Assembly: GCA_002104905.1 (NCBI GenBank)
Contig: MCFE01000084.1
Span: forward strand, 62,001 to 126,000
DNA length: 64,000 nucleotides
Source: Basidiobolus meristosporus CBS 931.73
Taxonomy: Eukaryota > Basidiobolomycota > Basidiobolomycetes > Basidiobolales > Basidiobolaceae
Direction: 5' to 3'
Position numbers and translations under genes: made by a program. Positions 10,905 to 23,200 of the stretch are shown in pieces. Under the pieces are notes generated by a model. It was not told where the DNA came from. It saw nothing but the letters and a program-made list of their open reading frames with translations, and did not search any database. Each line of letters starts with the position of its first letter. Positions within the stretch are counted from its first letter, which is position 1.

Positions 10905-12150
10905 ACCTACAAATTAACCCTGGCTTCTTAGCCAATTGTAATGTTTGCCATCAAATATATTAGATATGTTGGTGCTTCATTTATGCTGAGTGTGGAACTT
11001 TATAGCTTCACAATGTCATGATCACATGACAACCATGAACACCCATGCCAAATTTCAGCTTCCTAGCTCAATTTCTAAGAAATTCCTTCTAGAACCTTCT
11101 ACCACCTTCCAGAAAGTTCCTGACCATTCCAAACCATTGTTACACAATGGAACATTCCATGGAAGCTTTCCATTGTATTTTTCATAGTCCAGTACCATAT
11201 ATGGAAGTACTAGGTCACATGACTTAGTCACATGATCAGGTGACCCAATCCATTTCCCCATCCTGTCTCAGTGCCGTGTCATCTATATCATTATCCCCAG
11301 CACCATTGCTGTGCCTCACCCCACAACCCCATTAGTATTAGCTAATATCTCTTGGCATCAGTATAGCCAAAAAGTATATATAGTCCTATCCCCCCTTAAG
11401 TATTCCTCAGTCTGATAAACACCGGTCTTGAATAAACAGCCTTGCCTTGGAAATCCGCCTTGCCTTGTTGATCCACACCTAAGTCCTTTCCTGGTCCTGC
11501 CTTGCCTAGCTCTACTCTCCTGCCTTGTGTCTATTCATAACACACAATATTTGTTGGACTGCATGAGCTTCTTGAGACAGGTTATTACCAAAATATATCT
11601 GGAGTGTGAGCAATACTTTCCCTCAATGGTAGTGGATTTCTGTCAATCAGGACCTGTTGCAATGGTGGCATTTTTGTATATGAATGCAATGCAGCTGTTA
11701 ACACAAGCTGGAATCAGGAGAGTCTCTGGGTCATATACTGCCAGCCATGCAACAGTTGTCCACTTGTACCATGTGCATGGTAAGTTGCTTCCCAGAATGA
11801 TTTTGGCAAGAAGTAGTAGTAAATTATTAAAGCCCCCATTACCAATATTAGTGGAAATGCACTACTTCTTTAGCCACAACACTACATCACTCACCAGTAG
11901 ATGGATCACTAGACTCACTTGGCTCCACAATGTATCACCAGCATTTGTTTCAATGGGTGTTATCTCATTGCATATTGGATTTTGAATGGGCTCATGTATG
12001 GTCCATTAGTGAGCCTTATTCGTGTGAACTCTTACTCTGCATACCATATTCAGAAGGCTGAGGTGAGCCTAAAGGCATCACAAACTTACCTGACTGAGCT
12101 TGTGTGAGGTGGCAAAGATGGCCAAGTACCAATGTAGATATATAAACTGG
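10905..12150. other. LTR-like promoter region and unassigned AT-rich sequence
   Basis: Between 11040 and 11550 there are CTAGAACCTTCT-type motifs and a TATA-like GTATATATAG near 11368, followed by ATAAACACC and AATAAA. This resembles a gypsy LTR of the G2 sort, but I cannot define its ends. A 185-codon plus frame at 11428-11985 matches nothing that I know and has a low-complexity start. Confidence 0.35.
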
Positions 12151-12396
12151 CTAGCAAGATGATGTTGCTACAATAGTGACTGATGAATGGTCAGGTATGA
12201 CTTGTGTGGCAAAACACTGGCTGTGATCCTTGTAATACTTCCTATGCTGTCTGCATGCTACATGGCTGAGAGGCTTGCTACAACAGCCACATGGTCTTTT
12301 CCTCTTCTCTTGCAGTGTTGAATCAATGTAGCCATTTCTATGGGGCTGACTGTTTGACCTTCTGCAATGTAATGCTATATCTGACTTTTTGGTCAA
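12151..12396 (-). pseudogene. Possible N-terminal zinc-binding piece of the Tnp2-like transposase
   Basis: The minus-strand frame carries RPCGCCSKPLSHVACRQH followed by RKYYKD. A cysteine/histidine cluster at the N terminus is seen in fungal Tnp2/Plavaka transposases, and this frame lies upstream of, and on the same strand as, the remnant at 10904-9807. The link is inference; about 1.2 kb of other sequence lies between them. Confidence 0.3.
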
Positions 12397-12562
12397 TACT
12401 CATGTGAATTAAAGACAGTCTAGTATTTGAGACATTGCAGCAACACAAATGTAAGACCCAATGATTACCAGCCATAGTAAGCAATATAAATCAAGTTGTG
12501 GCACCACATACACATGTATATGCAACACTATCTCCCCTTTGGTATAACTCAGTTCCATATAT

Positions 12563-14491
12563 ATGCTGCCAAAAAGTAAAGCAAAGTTGTCTGGTTCCCA
12601 GCCAAACCACAACACTGATGGCAGCAGAAGAACGGTTGAACAACAGCTTGTTTTGACACCTGGTGCAAGAAGCAGGGCCACAATCAAAAAAGGCAATGTT
12701 GACAGTGTGCTCACTAAAAGAAATAATGCGGACTCCTCAGGCTTTCAGTCAAGTAGGCAACTCAGAACCCCTGCAGAGCAGCAAGCTCACCATCATGCTC
12801 AGGCAAATGAGCATATAGCAAATGCCAAACCTTCATTTGAAGACCAGCAAGTGGGCATCATAACATCACCACCACCTGTATTAGCAAGTATATTGTCAGC
12901 TTGTATTGAAGCATTAACAAAGCAATTAGGTGTGGTGGCTGATAGGATAGATGCAATGGCCCAGAGAAATCAGGAAATAGTCCAGAAACAGGATAAGCAG
13001 ATAATACATGTTGAGTAATCAATATCTCAGATAGAATAAGCAGTATCTTTGTGGCAAAGAAGGAACTCAAGTAGCTCAATGTTATAGCAAAGAATTGCGC
13101 CATTCACTAATGGAACAGCAGAGCAGCAATATACAGTCTTTAAAGTACAGCAACAGTGCCCAAAGATAAAGCCCACAGAAAAGCCTATCATAACATGGGA
13201 GGGAGAAAGTGTAGTATATACACCAGAGGCTAAAATCAAAAGATATTGAAGATCTGTGGAGCTGTTGAGTGCAATAATAAAGAGTGGGCTAATATTCAAG
13301 ATGTTGTTATAAGTCTAGCACACCATCACCTTACCATGGGACCATCAGGAACTCAAGGCCAAGCAGAATGTGCTTGACATGTTCCATGAGCATTATCCTG
13401 GATTCAAGTGGGCAAATGGATTTTGGACCAGCACTGGTATACTACGAAAGTATTGTAAGAACAGCAGAGGCTATCAAAGGTAGAAGAACAAGGGTGCCAT
13501 GGCTAAAAACCTGCAGCTTCCTCAGGAGCCTGTTACAAGCAGGTCTGAAAGCAGGGCTGAAAGCTCCAGACAAGCATCAAAGAGATGTCAGGTAGCTGGG
13601 AGAGTGCCAATAAGGGACAAGCAGGCAGACATGTATGCACCAGCACAACATTTATCAAAGAAAAAGAACAGTACCACTCAAGACACACTCAGCCGAAGTA
13701 GCAGTGAAGGGCCTGGCAGTGATAAAAACCAGTGGCTTCCTCAGGAGCCTGTTGCAACTAAAGCAGAAAGCATAAAACAAGCAGAAAAGAAACATCAGGT
13801 TGCCAGAAGAGTGCTAGTAAGAGTCAAGTAGGCCAAAAAAGAGGGGTCAGAGCAGAATTTATCAAGGAAAAACATGGTTCATTACAAGAAGCATGCAGAC
13901 AAAGTAGCAGTGAGTGATCTGGCAGTGATAAAGGAAAAGATAAAGGGAAAAATGTCTACCAAAGCCTGAGGTTGGGAAGCATGCAAAAAAGATGCAGTTC
14001 TTACCAATTAATGCCACGAGCCTGGAAGAGACTGAATCCTATGATAGCCAATTAGATTTACTAACAAGAAAACAGCTGTTTTCACAAGAGTTGGAAGCAC
14101 AGGCAGTAGTGCTACACTCCAGCAAGGTAGATGAGTATGCGGAGAAGGGGAATTTGTCTACCGCAGCCTTCACATCCTGCATTATTGACAGAGTGGAGAT
14201 CCCACTGACAGACAAGGCTACAACTTCAAAAACTCAAATGACTATCACAATGCCTTCAGTGGAATTTGGAACATAGATAGGCACTTCAAGAGGATATGGC
14301 ACTTCTTCATGAGCAGTGCCCAAGGAAACACACTTGAATATTGCAAGGATTTGTTGCAAAGACTGGCAGATGAGGTACCTGACCTTTCAGTGCCAGCTGA
14401 AGACCAGGACATGTGGGAACCAGTGAATGAACAGTTGCATAAAGCCGTTGAGTTCCTGACAAAGTCATGGAAACAAAACATTACAGCATAA
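12563..14491 (+). pseudogene. Decayed unknown protein-coding region with internal repeats
   Basis: Several plus-strand frames follow one another: 12563-13018 (151 aa, charged, ending in a helical region LTKQLGVVADRIDAMAQRN), 13499-13831, 13992-14276 and 14309-14491. Stops and shifts separate them. The hydrophilic, Lys/Gln/Ser-rich composition and the helical segment recall gag-type or DNA-binding proteins, but I find no zinc knuckle, protease or RT. A segment near 13330-13480 (PWDHQELKAKQNVL, then HYPGFKWANGFW) looks conserved but unrecognised. It is either a retroelement gag or a decayed host gene. Confidence 0.35.
13505..13830 (+). repeat. Imperfect tandem duplication, period about 220 bp
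   Basis: The block CTTCCTCAGGAGCCTGTT occurs at about 13516 and again at about 13737. It is followed in both places by related sequence (GCAGAAAGC / GCTGAAAGC, then CATCAAAGAG or AAACATCAGG, then AGAGTGCC / AGAGTGCT). This indicates an internal duplication of the decayed coding region. Confidence 0.6.
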
Positions 14492-15599
14492 ATACTTATT
14501 GAGTAGTGGATTTTAATGGAGTTACTTAATGAGTGTGGTGTTGGGTTTAATGTTAGTGTAGGGCATAGGGACTTGTATAGGTCAATACAATTGGCAGCTG
14601 AGGTACAATTGAAGTTTCAATGGAAATAAATCAATTCATATGCATGAATAGTGAGAGAAATGGTTGAATCAGGAAGTAAGGAGTGTGAAAAGAGGTAATA
14701 GACAATCAATGTACACAAACATAGGAACTGATTGAGCTTTTGGGATCAGAAAGTGAGCATATTGCCAGGGACCAATCAAAAGCCACCTACATATTGTTGT
14801 GATGAAAAATTCTGACTGAATTTTTTTGTGAAATCTGGTGTGTAATTTTTTTTTGAAAGTCTCTGCACAGTGCCCTGATTGAATCAGTACCTCTTAGTCA
14901 CAGGACTATAAGTCTGTGATGGCCTTTTGACAGGATCATTGCAATGATTTCTTATAAGGCAAGTAGTCATGACAAAAGTTAACAAGGCAACAGTGTAGGT
15001 GTGCAAAATTATCACTACTGATTGCTTCAATTGTGATATAGCTGTGAAAAAAACCTGGAAGAAGATGATACAACTGTGTGGAATTGTTATCATCTGTCAT
15101 GATCCAAGCAATGCACTTTTTTTTGCAATCTTAATTAAACTTTTGCAAACCAGTAATCACTAAATTTTTGATATGGGTAATATAAGGATTTCTCACGTAG
15201 AAGCAGAACTCCTGAAATCAATACCAATCATGCTTATGCATTATCTGTAACATCAAAGCAGCTGCTTGATCTATCTTACACCTACCTAGTTGGTTGCACA
15301 CCAGCTACTTCACCTGGTCTAATCACTAAAATCTGAGATTATCTTGCTCATTGAGCAAAATGGATATTTGACAGCAAGTCAGGTGGCTTGTGTACTTCTC
15401 AGATGGACAATTGGGGTTTCATAGCTTCAGGATACTTTCAGATAAATGAGTTACTGAATTACCATCCAATTGGAATGATTGTAGCAGAAATGAGCAGTAT
15501 AGGTGTAGATTATAGCATGATAAGCATATATTTCTATTTACATCAAGGAAACATATCCAAATGCTGGACTTTACCAACCATAATAATGGAATTCAATTG
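14492..15599. other. No recognisable gene
   Basis: This is an AT-rich stretch with T-tracts near 14821-14860 and 15117-15125. No open frame of interest and no repeat relationship could be seen. Confidence 0.5.
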
Positions 15600-16600
15600 A
15601 GCATGTAATGCAAACATTACAAGTAGGCACAATTATTCCTGCCAACCTAATTGTGTCAGATTGTGTTATAGTATGCCAGATTGTCCCACATAGGGCAAAC
15701 TTGTCCAGGACCAATCCATTCTTTTGGTAGATACAATATTGTGCCTGATCATTCTTAATGATCACTGTTTGCACTGCATGCCCTGGTATAGTACTATGGA
15801 ACAATTTTACTATGCTAATACCTACCATTTTTGCTGTCATCATTCCTTTGGGGTAGAATGTTGGTAGTTAATTGGTCTAAAAGTAACCTGATTCTGTGAG
15901 CCCCCAGTTGGCTCACTGACCAATACACAAGCTACCTGATTTAGCATCTAATATTCCATATTGCCTATTAAGCAATTAAATTCCTGACTTCAAGGATTGG
16001 ACAAGATGTAATTAGTAGCACACGTCCATTATAGTGGCCAAAATCAGATCTAATGGCTATACTAGTGTTAGAAATAATGGGTAGGTATGCAGAGTACTTG
16101 CTTACCGGGGCTCTGTTTCAAATGTGACATGACCATACTATTACTTACATTGAAAATTCAGAGATCATTAGTGTGCAAAGGTTTAATTGGGAATGCCAAA
16201 GAAATGTGCTGTTTGGATCACAGCCAATGAGAGCAATCCAATGCAATTACATCAGCTTCTGGTTTCTTTCTCACAGGGACTACAGCTCAAGTAGTTAGTA
16301 TGATTCACATTGTGCACCTAAGTAACTTCCTTGTAGACTATCATCTTGGCTAATAGTGTACTTGTGTTCATTATTTTGCCTTCTGGCTGATGAGTGCAGT
16401 GCTGAAGCTTGCCCACACTGAGTTGCTCCTGCCACCTTTACAGAGCAAGCCTGAAGTGCCATGTGCTGAGGTATTTCTTTGCATGCCACAGGCTCTTACA
16501 ATGGAGGTACTTCCAGTGAGTCTTCATTGATCAGTTCTCCAGAAGTAGCTTGGTGATGGCCAAATGTGATGGCACATGCAGGCACTACATTATTTTTTGG
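15600..16600 (+). repeat. Repeat R, copy 1
   Basis: It aligns along most of its length, in the same orientation, with 21600-22480. Shared landmarks, in order, are: GACCAATACACAAGCTACC, AAATTCCTGACTT, TATTACTTACAT, TCTCACA, ACTTCCTTGTTA/AG, GATGAGTGCAGTGCTG, GAGTTGCTCC and ACTTCCAGTG. The copies are clearly diverged. The minus strand keeps coding-like matches (SGEL..xDxLEVP) in both, so R may be part of an old element. Confidence 0.65.
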
Positions 16601-17049
16601 CGTGATCTATGGGTGAGACTGATGTGATGCACAGTGTAAACTACACTTTGCCTGCTCCAGTGAACCTATGTCTAATTAAGCAGTTTGACAAGTTCTGGTG
16701 GTTTGCTCTTAGCTGCATGCATTAGGTCAACACATGTCAAATTGGTGTGTGTTGCCCTGGTCAAATATGTTGGTGCAGTATGGCCTTATATACACTGGGA
16801 CCTGGGTGTTGCTACATTTGGCAAAGAATCCAGCAAGTTATTCTGATGCAATGCTTACTCAGTTGCCCAAGTTCTGTATTCTTCCTCTTGAATTGCACTT
16901 TCTGAGTCTTTGAGGTATTCATCTATTCCCTGTTTGATACCCTGGAGCTGTTGCTATGATGTGTCTTGCTTATATTGCTCTTGGAAGCCACTTTGCTCTA
17001 CTTTTACACCAGACATATGAGGTAAAAGCCCATTTATTTCTCCTTGTTT
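16601..17049. other. No recognisable gene
   Basis: Unassigned sequence between repeat R and the truncated 3' LTR of gypsy G2. It includes CCTTATATACACTGG near 16789, a TATA-like string, so an old LTR is possible. Confidence 0.4.
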
Positions 17050-17329
17050 GCCACAGCTCAGGGTGGTTGAAAATATGGGAATGAGCACATTTGTCAGGGA
17101 GTGTCACTGTGACCCCACTGCATCCACCCCCCTCTTAGCTTTGAGCTTGGGTTAGAGCAAACTAATCTGGATGTGCAAAATTCCTGTGCTTGAATAACTT
17201 AAGTTGGTTTCCTGCAACTGGTGCTCTCAGCTGGGGGTTTTCAAGGTCAGGTATATAATAACTTCCATTCCCAATCACATTGGAAATGAGGTAAGGGCCA
17301 GTCCACTTGTTGTCTGACTTCCAACTCCA

Positions 17330-20300
17330 TTACTTGTCCAATGTGGAATCATAGAGTAATACTGGGTCTCCAAGTGACAGTTGCTTTGGTCTTGTAGAGT
17401 GTGACTTGCCAAAGAGTCCTTTGTTCTTCAGCTCTGAATCCTTTAGTTGTTCAGCAGCTCTGTTAATATTTAAGTCATTGTGATCAAGTTGCTGTATACA
17501 AGTGGCTATGAGGTCTTCAGTGTGCATATTAGATCTCCAATCCAATGAGTTCCAAGTGACTGTATCTAACTTAATGTGCATCTTCTACTTTGAGCACAAC
17601 TCCTGGGTCTTTTGGGATGTCATCTCTCCACTGTCAGCAACAAACTGTTGGATGCAGCCAAATCTGCAGATAATGTCATCAAGTCTCCATATGGTATGGC
17701 TCTTGCTGTTGGGCAAGGCTTGAGGTGCTGCCCATCCACTAAGGTCATCTCTAGCAACAATCAGGTACTTCTTTGATCCAGCTGTTGACATGTGGGCAAG
17801 GTGCATAGCAACCTTTTGCCACAGACAGATTCTGTAAATAGAATATAGTAGCTCTTCATAATGCTTTGAGGATCTCTTCTGTCAGGCTACACATGACTCA
17901 ACAAAGTGTTGGATATCATAGTACATATTTTCCTAGTAGTACCTCTGAGCTGTGGTGCTTTAGGTGGCTTGTCATCCTGTAGGTCCACCTGGTTCTCCTT
18001 GGTGGATACTTGTCATGATGTTCAGTTGCTCTAGTGGAGTGGTGACTACTCTTCTTGGTGTAAGTCCTGCTTCATGTGTTTAAAGAGAGAGTCATCCTTG
18101 GGATGGTAGTGGTGAGTCTTCTTTCCTAGTTTTCTGAGCTCATGAGGTTCCATCCAGTTAGGCTTCTTGATCATCCTTAGATACTGATTGATCAGGCTCT
18201 GGGAGTTCTCTCTTGGTCTTTGATAGCAAACTACTATATTCCTGATACACCAAAGCTGCTCTTCTCACAACTGATGGTGATTCCTGCTTCTTCAGTGGCT
18301 CCTAATATAGCATAATTGTCCAAAATGTGGTCATAGACAAACTTTCTTACTTCAGGCATGACTTCAGTGGTGTCCCAGAACTCTGGTCCTTTGATTTCTA
18401 TGTCATCAACAAAGACAGCCATTTTCTCAGGTATATCCTGGTACAGCACATTCACTATTCATCTCTGGAACTGAGCCATGGAGCTTGTAGCCCCTTGGCT
18501 GAGTCTTGTCATTCTTGGCCATCAAAATGGTGTCTGGAGTGCAAACATATCTCTTGATATCTCATCTAGGGGAATCTGCTCATATCCAGGGTGGAAATTA
18601 TATGCTGAGTAGATGGAGTAGCCACTGAAGCTCTCTGCAAAGTCATCAATAGATGGAGGTATTGCAGCTTATCTGATAGTGACAGTATTTGCAGGTTGCA
18701 TGTCTTGAATGCATTGGAGCATTCCATTATTCTTTCTGGTCACAAACCATCTGTTAGCATAAGGTCCATGGCAAGGCTCTAGGATACCAGCATCAATCTT
18801 TTAAGTAGATCATGCACATGAGCTTAGAGTCCTCTGGGCAGTGGGCAAGGCTTGAATGACCAGGGTGTGTGTGCCACTATATGAATCTTGATAGGTTTTT
18901 CAACCAATGTCTTTAAGAGCCCCATCTCCTTGTCAATATATGGGTAAGCCTTAACATGCCTTCTAAGGTTTTCTTCAAATAATAGGATTTTTACTGGTGT
19001 TAGGCTTCCTTCACCAATGATAAGTTGCTCAAGTCTCTCATGTGTAAGCCATATATCATCTGGTGTTTTATTGGATGGTGTGATGTAATCAGCAAGTCAA
19101 GATCCATCAGTCAAAGGTGTAAGTGATGGTCTAATCTTCTTCTCAACTGTCTAGTATTTTGTTTGAACTATAGCTGTATGCTCTTGTATACCTAATGAAC
19201 AGCTCAAAATGATGGAGTGTATATTGTCAGGCTCCTCATCATCTTCTATAGCAAGATGCATCTTCTGGCAAGCAGTACATGTCCTCTTATTGTTGGATGT
19301 TACACCACAGAAGGTTGAATGCGGTCCAGGGTTTGATCCTTGTATAGTGTACCACACTGACCTATTGAAATAGTTGGTAGTTGTGGCCTTAGTACTGGTT
19401 TCCAATGGCCTACCTATCAGAAGGTCAATGTTTGCCTTCTGGCAGACAAAGAGGGGAAGCCTGACCTTGATTCCTTATACCTCAATAGGGGACTTGTTTA
19501 CTACACCATAGAGTGGACTAGATCCTGAATTTGCATTAGTCATGTTCCATCTAATATCTCTGTCAGCAGGCAGTAGCTCCTTGCCTCTAAGTGTCTTCTT
19601 GAAGTCTAGTGGCATCATGCAAGTCTCTGAACTACTGTCAATATGGCAGTTAAGAGGGTTATCATATAAACTTCCTTTCACCACAGCAGTTGCAACTGAG
19701 TAAAAGATATATCTCTCCCTTGGACTAGTACACCACCACACCAGTAGTATAGGTTTGATTGCTAGTAACTGCACTCCTTGGCTCCTTAGTCAGCTGGTCT
19801 GGCAGATTAGACTTGAGGAGTCTCAAAAAGATGGAAGCCTATTTTGCCTCTAAGAGATCACATTTCATCTCTGCAAAGCATGGAATGCTGGCCTTGTCAT
19901 CCTAGGCTGCACATAGGTCAACTTTCTGTGCCAAGTCCTGAGGAAGTCCTTTTGCAAGGTAAAGTGTCATGGTGAGCTCATTTATAACCTTGGACTCTAG
20001 GAGTGGCATGTCCACATCATCATACTGTTGAAAGAACTCTTGAAGTGGTTGCTTAGAAGCTCCAGTTCTTCCAAAGTGTCTCAGATCTTCAGTTTCATAG
20101 TATATTTGGAGTCTGTCATACTTGGCTTGTAGGTAGGTCCTCATTAAGGCCCAGTAAGTGAGAATGTCTCCTTGTCTAAGAAGCTTAGTGGTAATATCAT
20201 TGGTGCTGTAGTAATGAAGTCTTCAGCCTTTTCTTGTTCAGAGAGGCTGCACATCTTGCAGTGCTTCTCTCACTTGAATATGAAGCTTTCCACATTCTTA

Positions 20301-20571
20301 CATCAAGCTGTGGGGCTCCATGCAAGGGTGGTGAGGGCATAAAATGCATTCCAGGTAGGTAGGTTGGTGTTGTCATCTTGGTAATTTTGGTAGTCTCTTT
20401 TTCAATAAGTGAATAATGGCTCAAATCTTGTGGAAAGTCTTGTTGGGTCCTAGGGAGCTTGTATGAGCCCCCCTTGTTGGGTGTCAAATCTATGGCAGTG
20501 TATAAGTCCAAGGGAGATATATAACCAACACTTCTCAAGTGCTTTGCATGTGGGGTACTCACTGGATGCAA
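17330..20571 (-). pseudogene. G2 gag-pol remnants
   Basis: On the minus strand, frames at 20571-19902 resemble a gag (LQEFFQQYDDVDMPLLESKV). A protease-like piece at 19774-19475 has IDSSSE in place of the usual IDSGSE. An RT piece at 18455-18234 has FVDDIEIKGPEFW (FVDD instead of YVDD) and ITISCEKSSFGV. Integrase pieces lie at 17806-17585 (KKYLIVARDDLSGW, ICRFGCIQQFVADSG) and 17581-17330 (LSLGDPVLLYDSTLDK). This RT/integrase style is familiar from basidiomycete gypsy elements. All pieces are separated by stops, so none is functional. Confidence 0.83.
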
Positions 20572-21006
20572 TAACCTCTGGCAAAAGCATGCTTGAAATA
20601 CTTAGGTTTTGTCTCTAATCTAATGTGAAGTGGAATAAAGCCATAATCTTGTCAAGGGGAAACTACTGAGCTACAAGCTCCAACTTAGTTGGCATCTTAA
20701 CAAAAGTATGTGCTAGGTTCAGTGTCCTTTAATATTGCAGTTTACTAAAGCTTCCAAAGTCAAAACAACTATAAACTGCACCAGCAGGGACTTGATAAGA
20801 AAGCAGTTGTGGTAAATAGTTACAAAGACAGAAAATTATCCCTGCCTGTACAAGAACAAACTTGGGAAAGAATCAAATATAATAAATGATACCTGATCTG
20901 AGTATTCCACTCAAGTAGTGCCTCCAAGGTCAGTTAGCTGTCAGCATAGATTCCTGGTAGTGACCTGTGGTCTAGGATTGGAACTTCTGCTAGCAGCAGG
21001 TAGCAG

Positions 21007-21565
21007 TGTTTGCACTAATCAATAGGTCAGTACAATGATAAAAGGGATGATGATTTATTGCTGAGGTATTGCCTCCCTTATATACTTTTCTTGCTGGCAA
21101 AATAATCACTAATCATAGTGTTCTAGAAGGTTCCAGTGATCAAATAGAAATCTTAGTGACATTAGAATGAGCTAGGAATGTTCTAAGTATATGCCAGAAG
21201 GTTCTAAGAAGCACAGTACACCCAACCAATCAAGCATCAGTATTCTGAAGCCTGTGTAATATAGGGATACCATATATTGTATGAAAATAGTAGGGATTGT
21301 GACACAATTTGGTCATGTGTTACAGATACTGGTGAGGGTACCAGCCTAATAAAGAAGTACTTACATCATGTAATCCCACATAATGTGAGGAATGACTTAT
21401 GTAATGAGGTAAGCAGGTGTGATAGTCAGCCAGCTTATGGGATAGCACTGACCAAGTAATGCAAATGGGATAAAACTAATATTTGAGTAGTAGAAAAAGA
21501 GGGAAGTGGAAAATATGAGAATGAGCACATCTGTCAGTTGGTGTTGCTGCAACCCCACTACAGCA
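21007..21565 (-). repeat. 5' LTR of G2 (LTR family C)
   Basis: On the minus strand it runs from TGCTGTAGTGGGG to GTGCAAACA, about 559 bp. It contains a promoter-like AAGTATATAAGGGAGGC near 21085 followed by CAATAAATCATC. The 3' portion plus leader also occur at 28447 on the plus strand. End positions are inferred from TG..CA rules and the partial match at 17050-17126. Confidence 0.65.
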
Positions 21566-22480
21566 CCCTCCTGCAATGTTTGCATCATGTATACAACTGA
21601 ATACCACCATTATAGTAGGCAAAATTCAATATTTGGGTATGTCTCTTTAATATAAATTAAAATGAATCCATATTGCACCATAAACTACACTCATACTGAC
21701 CATTTTGGTTGCCATCACACCAATTGGATCGTATATCAGTGATTGTTTAGTCTAACAATATGCTGAAGCTGTGTGTCCCCAATTGACCCACTGACCAATA
21801 CACAAGCTACCCAATTTGCCAGCAAATACACCATTTTGCCCATATATTAGGTAAATTCCTGACTTTAGTGACTGGACTAGATATCAGAGCTATCACACAA
21901 CTAATTGGGATGGTGCAAGACATATCAAATAGCTGCACTGGTGTTACTGATGGTGTATAAGCATGTAGGGTGTTTATCAATGGGGGTTCTGTCTGAAATG
22001 TGAGATAACCTTGGTATTACTTACATCAAAATTTAGAGATCACTGGTGTATAATGGCTAGATTAAGATTGTAAGAACTTGCATTATATGAGACATGACAA
22101 ATGACAGCAATTCAACTCAATTGCATGATCTTCTAGGTTTTTCTCACAAGGATTACTACTGAAGCCTATGGTAGTGATTCACTTTACTCTCCTAAACTAC
22201 TTCCTTGTTAATTATCTTCTTAGCTACTTGCATACTTGTAGTCAGTATTATGCCTCCTAATTGATGAGTGCAGTGCTGGAGCTTGGCTCCATTGAGTTGC
22301 TCCAGATAATGTTATAAAGCTGGCCTGAAGCACCATGTGCATATGTATTCTTTACTAGCCAAAGACTCCTGTGGTAGAGGCACTTCCAGTGGGTCATTGT
22401 CAGTCAGTTCACCAGAAGCAGCTTGCGGATGGTCTGGTGTAACAGTACACATAGGCACAACTTGATGCATTGGCATGGCA
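21566..22480 (+). repeat. Repeat R, copy 2
   Basis: This is the diverged partner of 15600-16600, in direct orientation about 6 kb away; the shared landmarks are listed there. It abuts LTR C on its left and copia LTR-B-like sequence on its right. Confidence 0.65.
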
Positions 22481-22600
22481 AGAGTGGCAAAGTTAGTGCT
22501 GTAAATTAGTCCAACAGTGACCAAGACTAGTCCAGAATTGTTAAGTAAATATTTAGCTGCTGAATGATACCAAATAGTCCAACATTTCAATACTTCCCCC
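22440..22600 (-). repeat. Copia LTR-B-like relic
   Basis: The minus strand reads TTAGTTGGGGGG (a purine tract), then sequence with TTTGGTATCATT, TATTTACTTAACAATTCTG and AGTCTTGGTCACTGT. These align with the start of LTR B at 9086-9210. It overlaps the end of repeat R, suggesting that R lies inside or beside an old family-B element. Confidence 0.5.
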
Positions 22601-22640
22601 CAACTAAATTATTCCTTATTCCAAATTTCTTGCTGAGATA

Positions 22641-22963
22641 TGTTGTAAGAGTCTTGGAGATATTGTAAGTGATTTGGGGAACAAGTAAATTATGTGATTA
22701 TCACTTAATGATTTATTGAATGTAAAAGTAGTATTTATTCTCTTACATGGTCTTGGCAGTACAAACCCAATTCATGTGTGCAAGTTTGGGGCTGTTTGGA
22801 CAACTTTGAGAATTCTCATGTTCTGGGTACCTGGTATTTTGGTGAAAATATTTCAAGTAAATCCCAACAAGGAAACTGGTGAGTATTCCCTAGGATTGGA
22901 ATATAATGATCTAAGTTACTAAGCTAGATGAATATTTAGGTGGATTTACAAACTTATTCAACA
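22641..22963 (-). repeat. 3' LTR of E2
   Basis: TGTTGTAAGAGTCTTGG...ATTCAACA on the plus strand, about 323 bp. It is the reverse complement of the E1 LTR family with many differences and some deletions relative to the 348-bp partner at 27684-28031. Confidence 0.85.
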
Positions 22964-23200
22964 CTCCTACTCAGCTAAATAATCATACTGACTAGTCCTA
23001 ACTTTGATGTAGGATATTCATACTTGTCTCTAACTAATGCTTTGCTAAATGTGTCTGCAAACATTTTATCTGAGGGACATTAAACTAAGCTAACCAATTT
23101 ATTCTCTATAGCTTCATGTATGAAATTATGTCTAATATCTAAATACTTAGCTCTAGAATGAAAAGTTGGTTTTCTACCTAATTGTATACATTCTTGATTA

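Larger units (their letters stand above)
17050..21565 (-). mobile_element. Ty3/gypsy retrotransposon G2, decayed
   Basis: The minus-strand order is LTR C (21565-21007), leader, gag-like frames, protease, RT and integrase, ending at a purine tract AAGAGGGGGG (about 17127-17136) and a truncated 3' LTR (about 17126-17050). The first 70 bases of the left LTR match the start of the right one, then homology stops. Stops and shifts are frequent throughout and CpG is depleted. Sequences related to its LTR and leader recur at 28447-28772 and 33460-33530, so it belongs to a multi-copy family. Confidence 0.85.

Noticed and set aside
11428-11985. 185-codon plus frame
   Set aside because: The N-terminal half is Leu/Pro/Cys-rich translation of a CCTTGCCTT-type repetitive stretch and the rest matches nothing. 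It lies in an LTR-like region.
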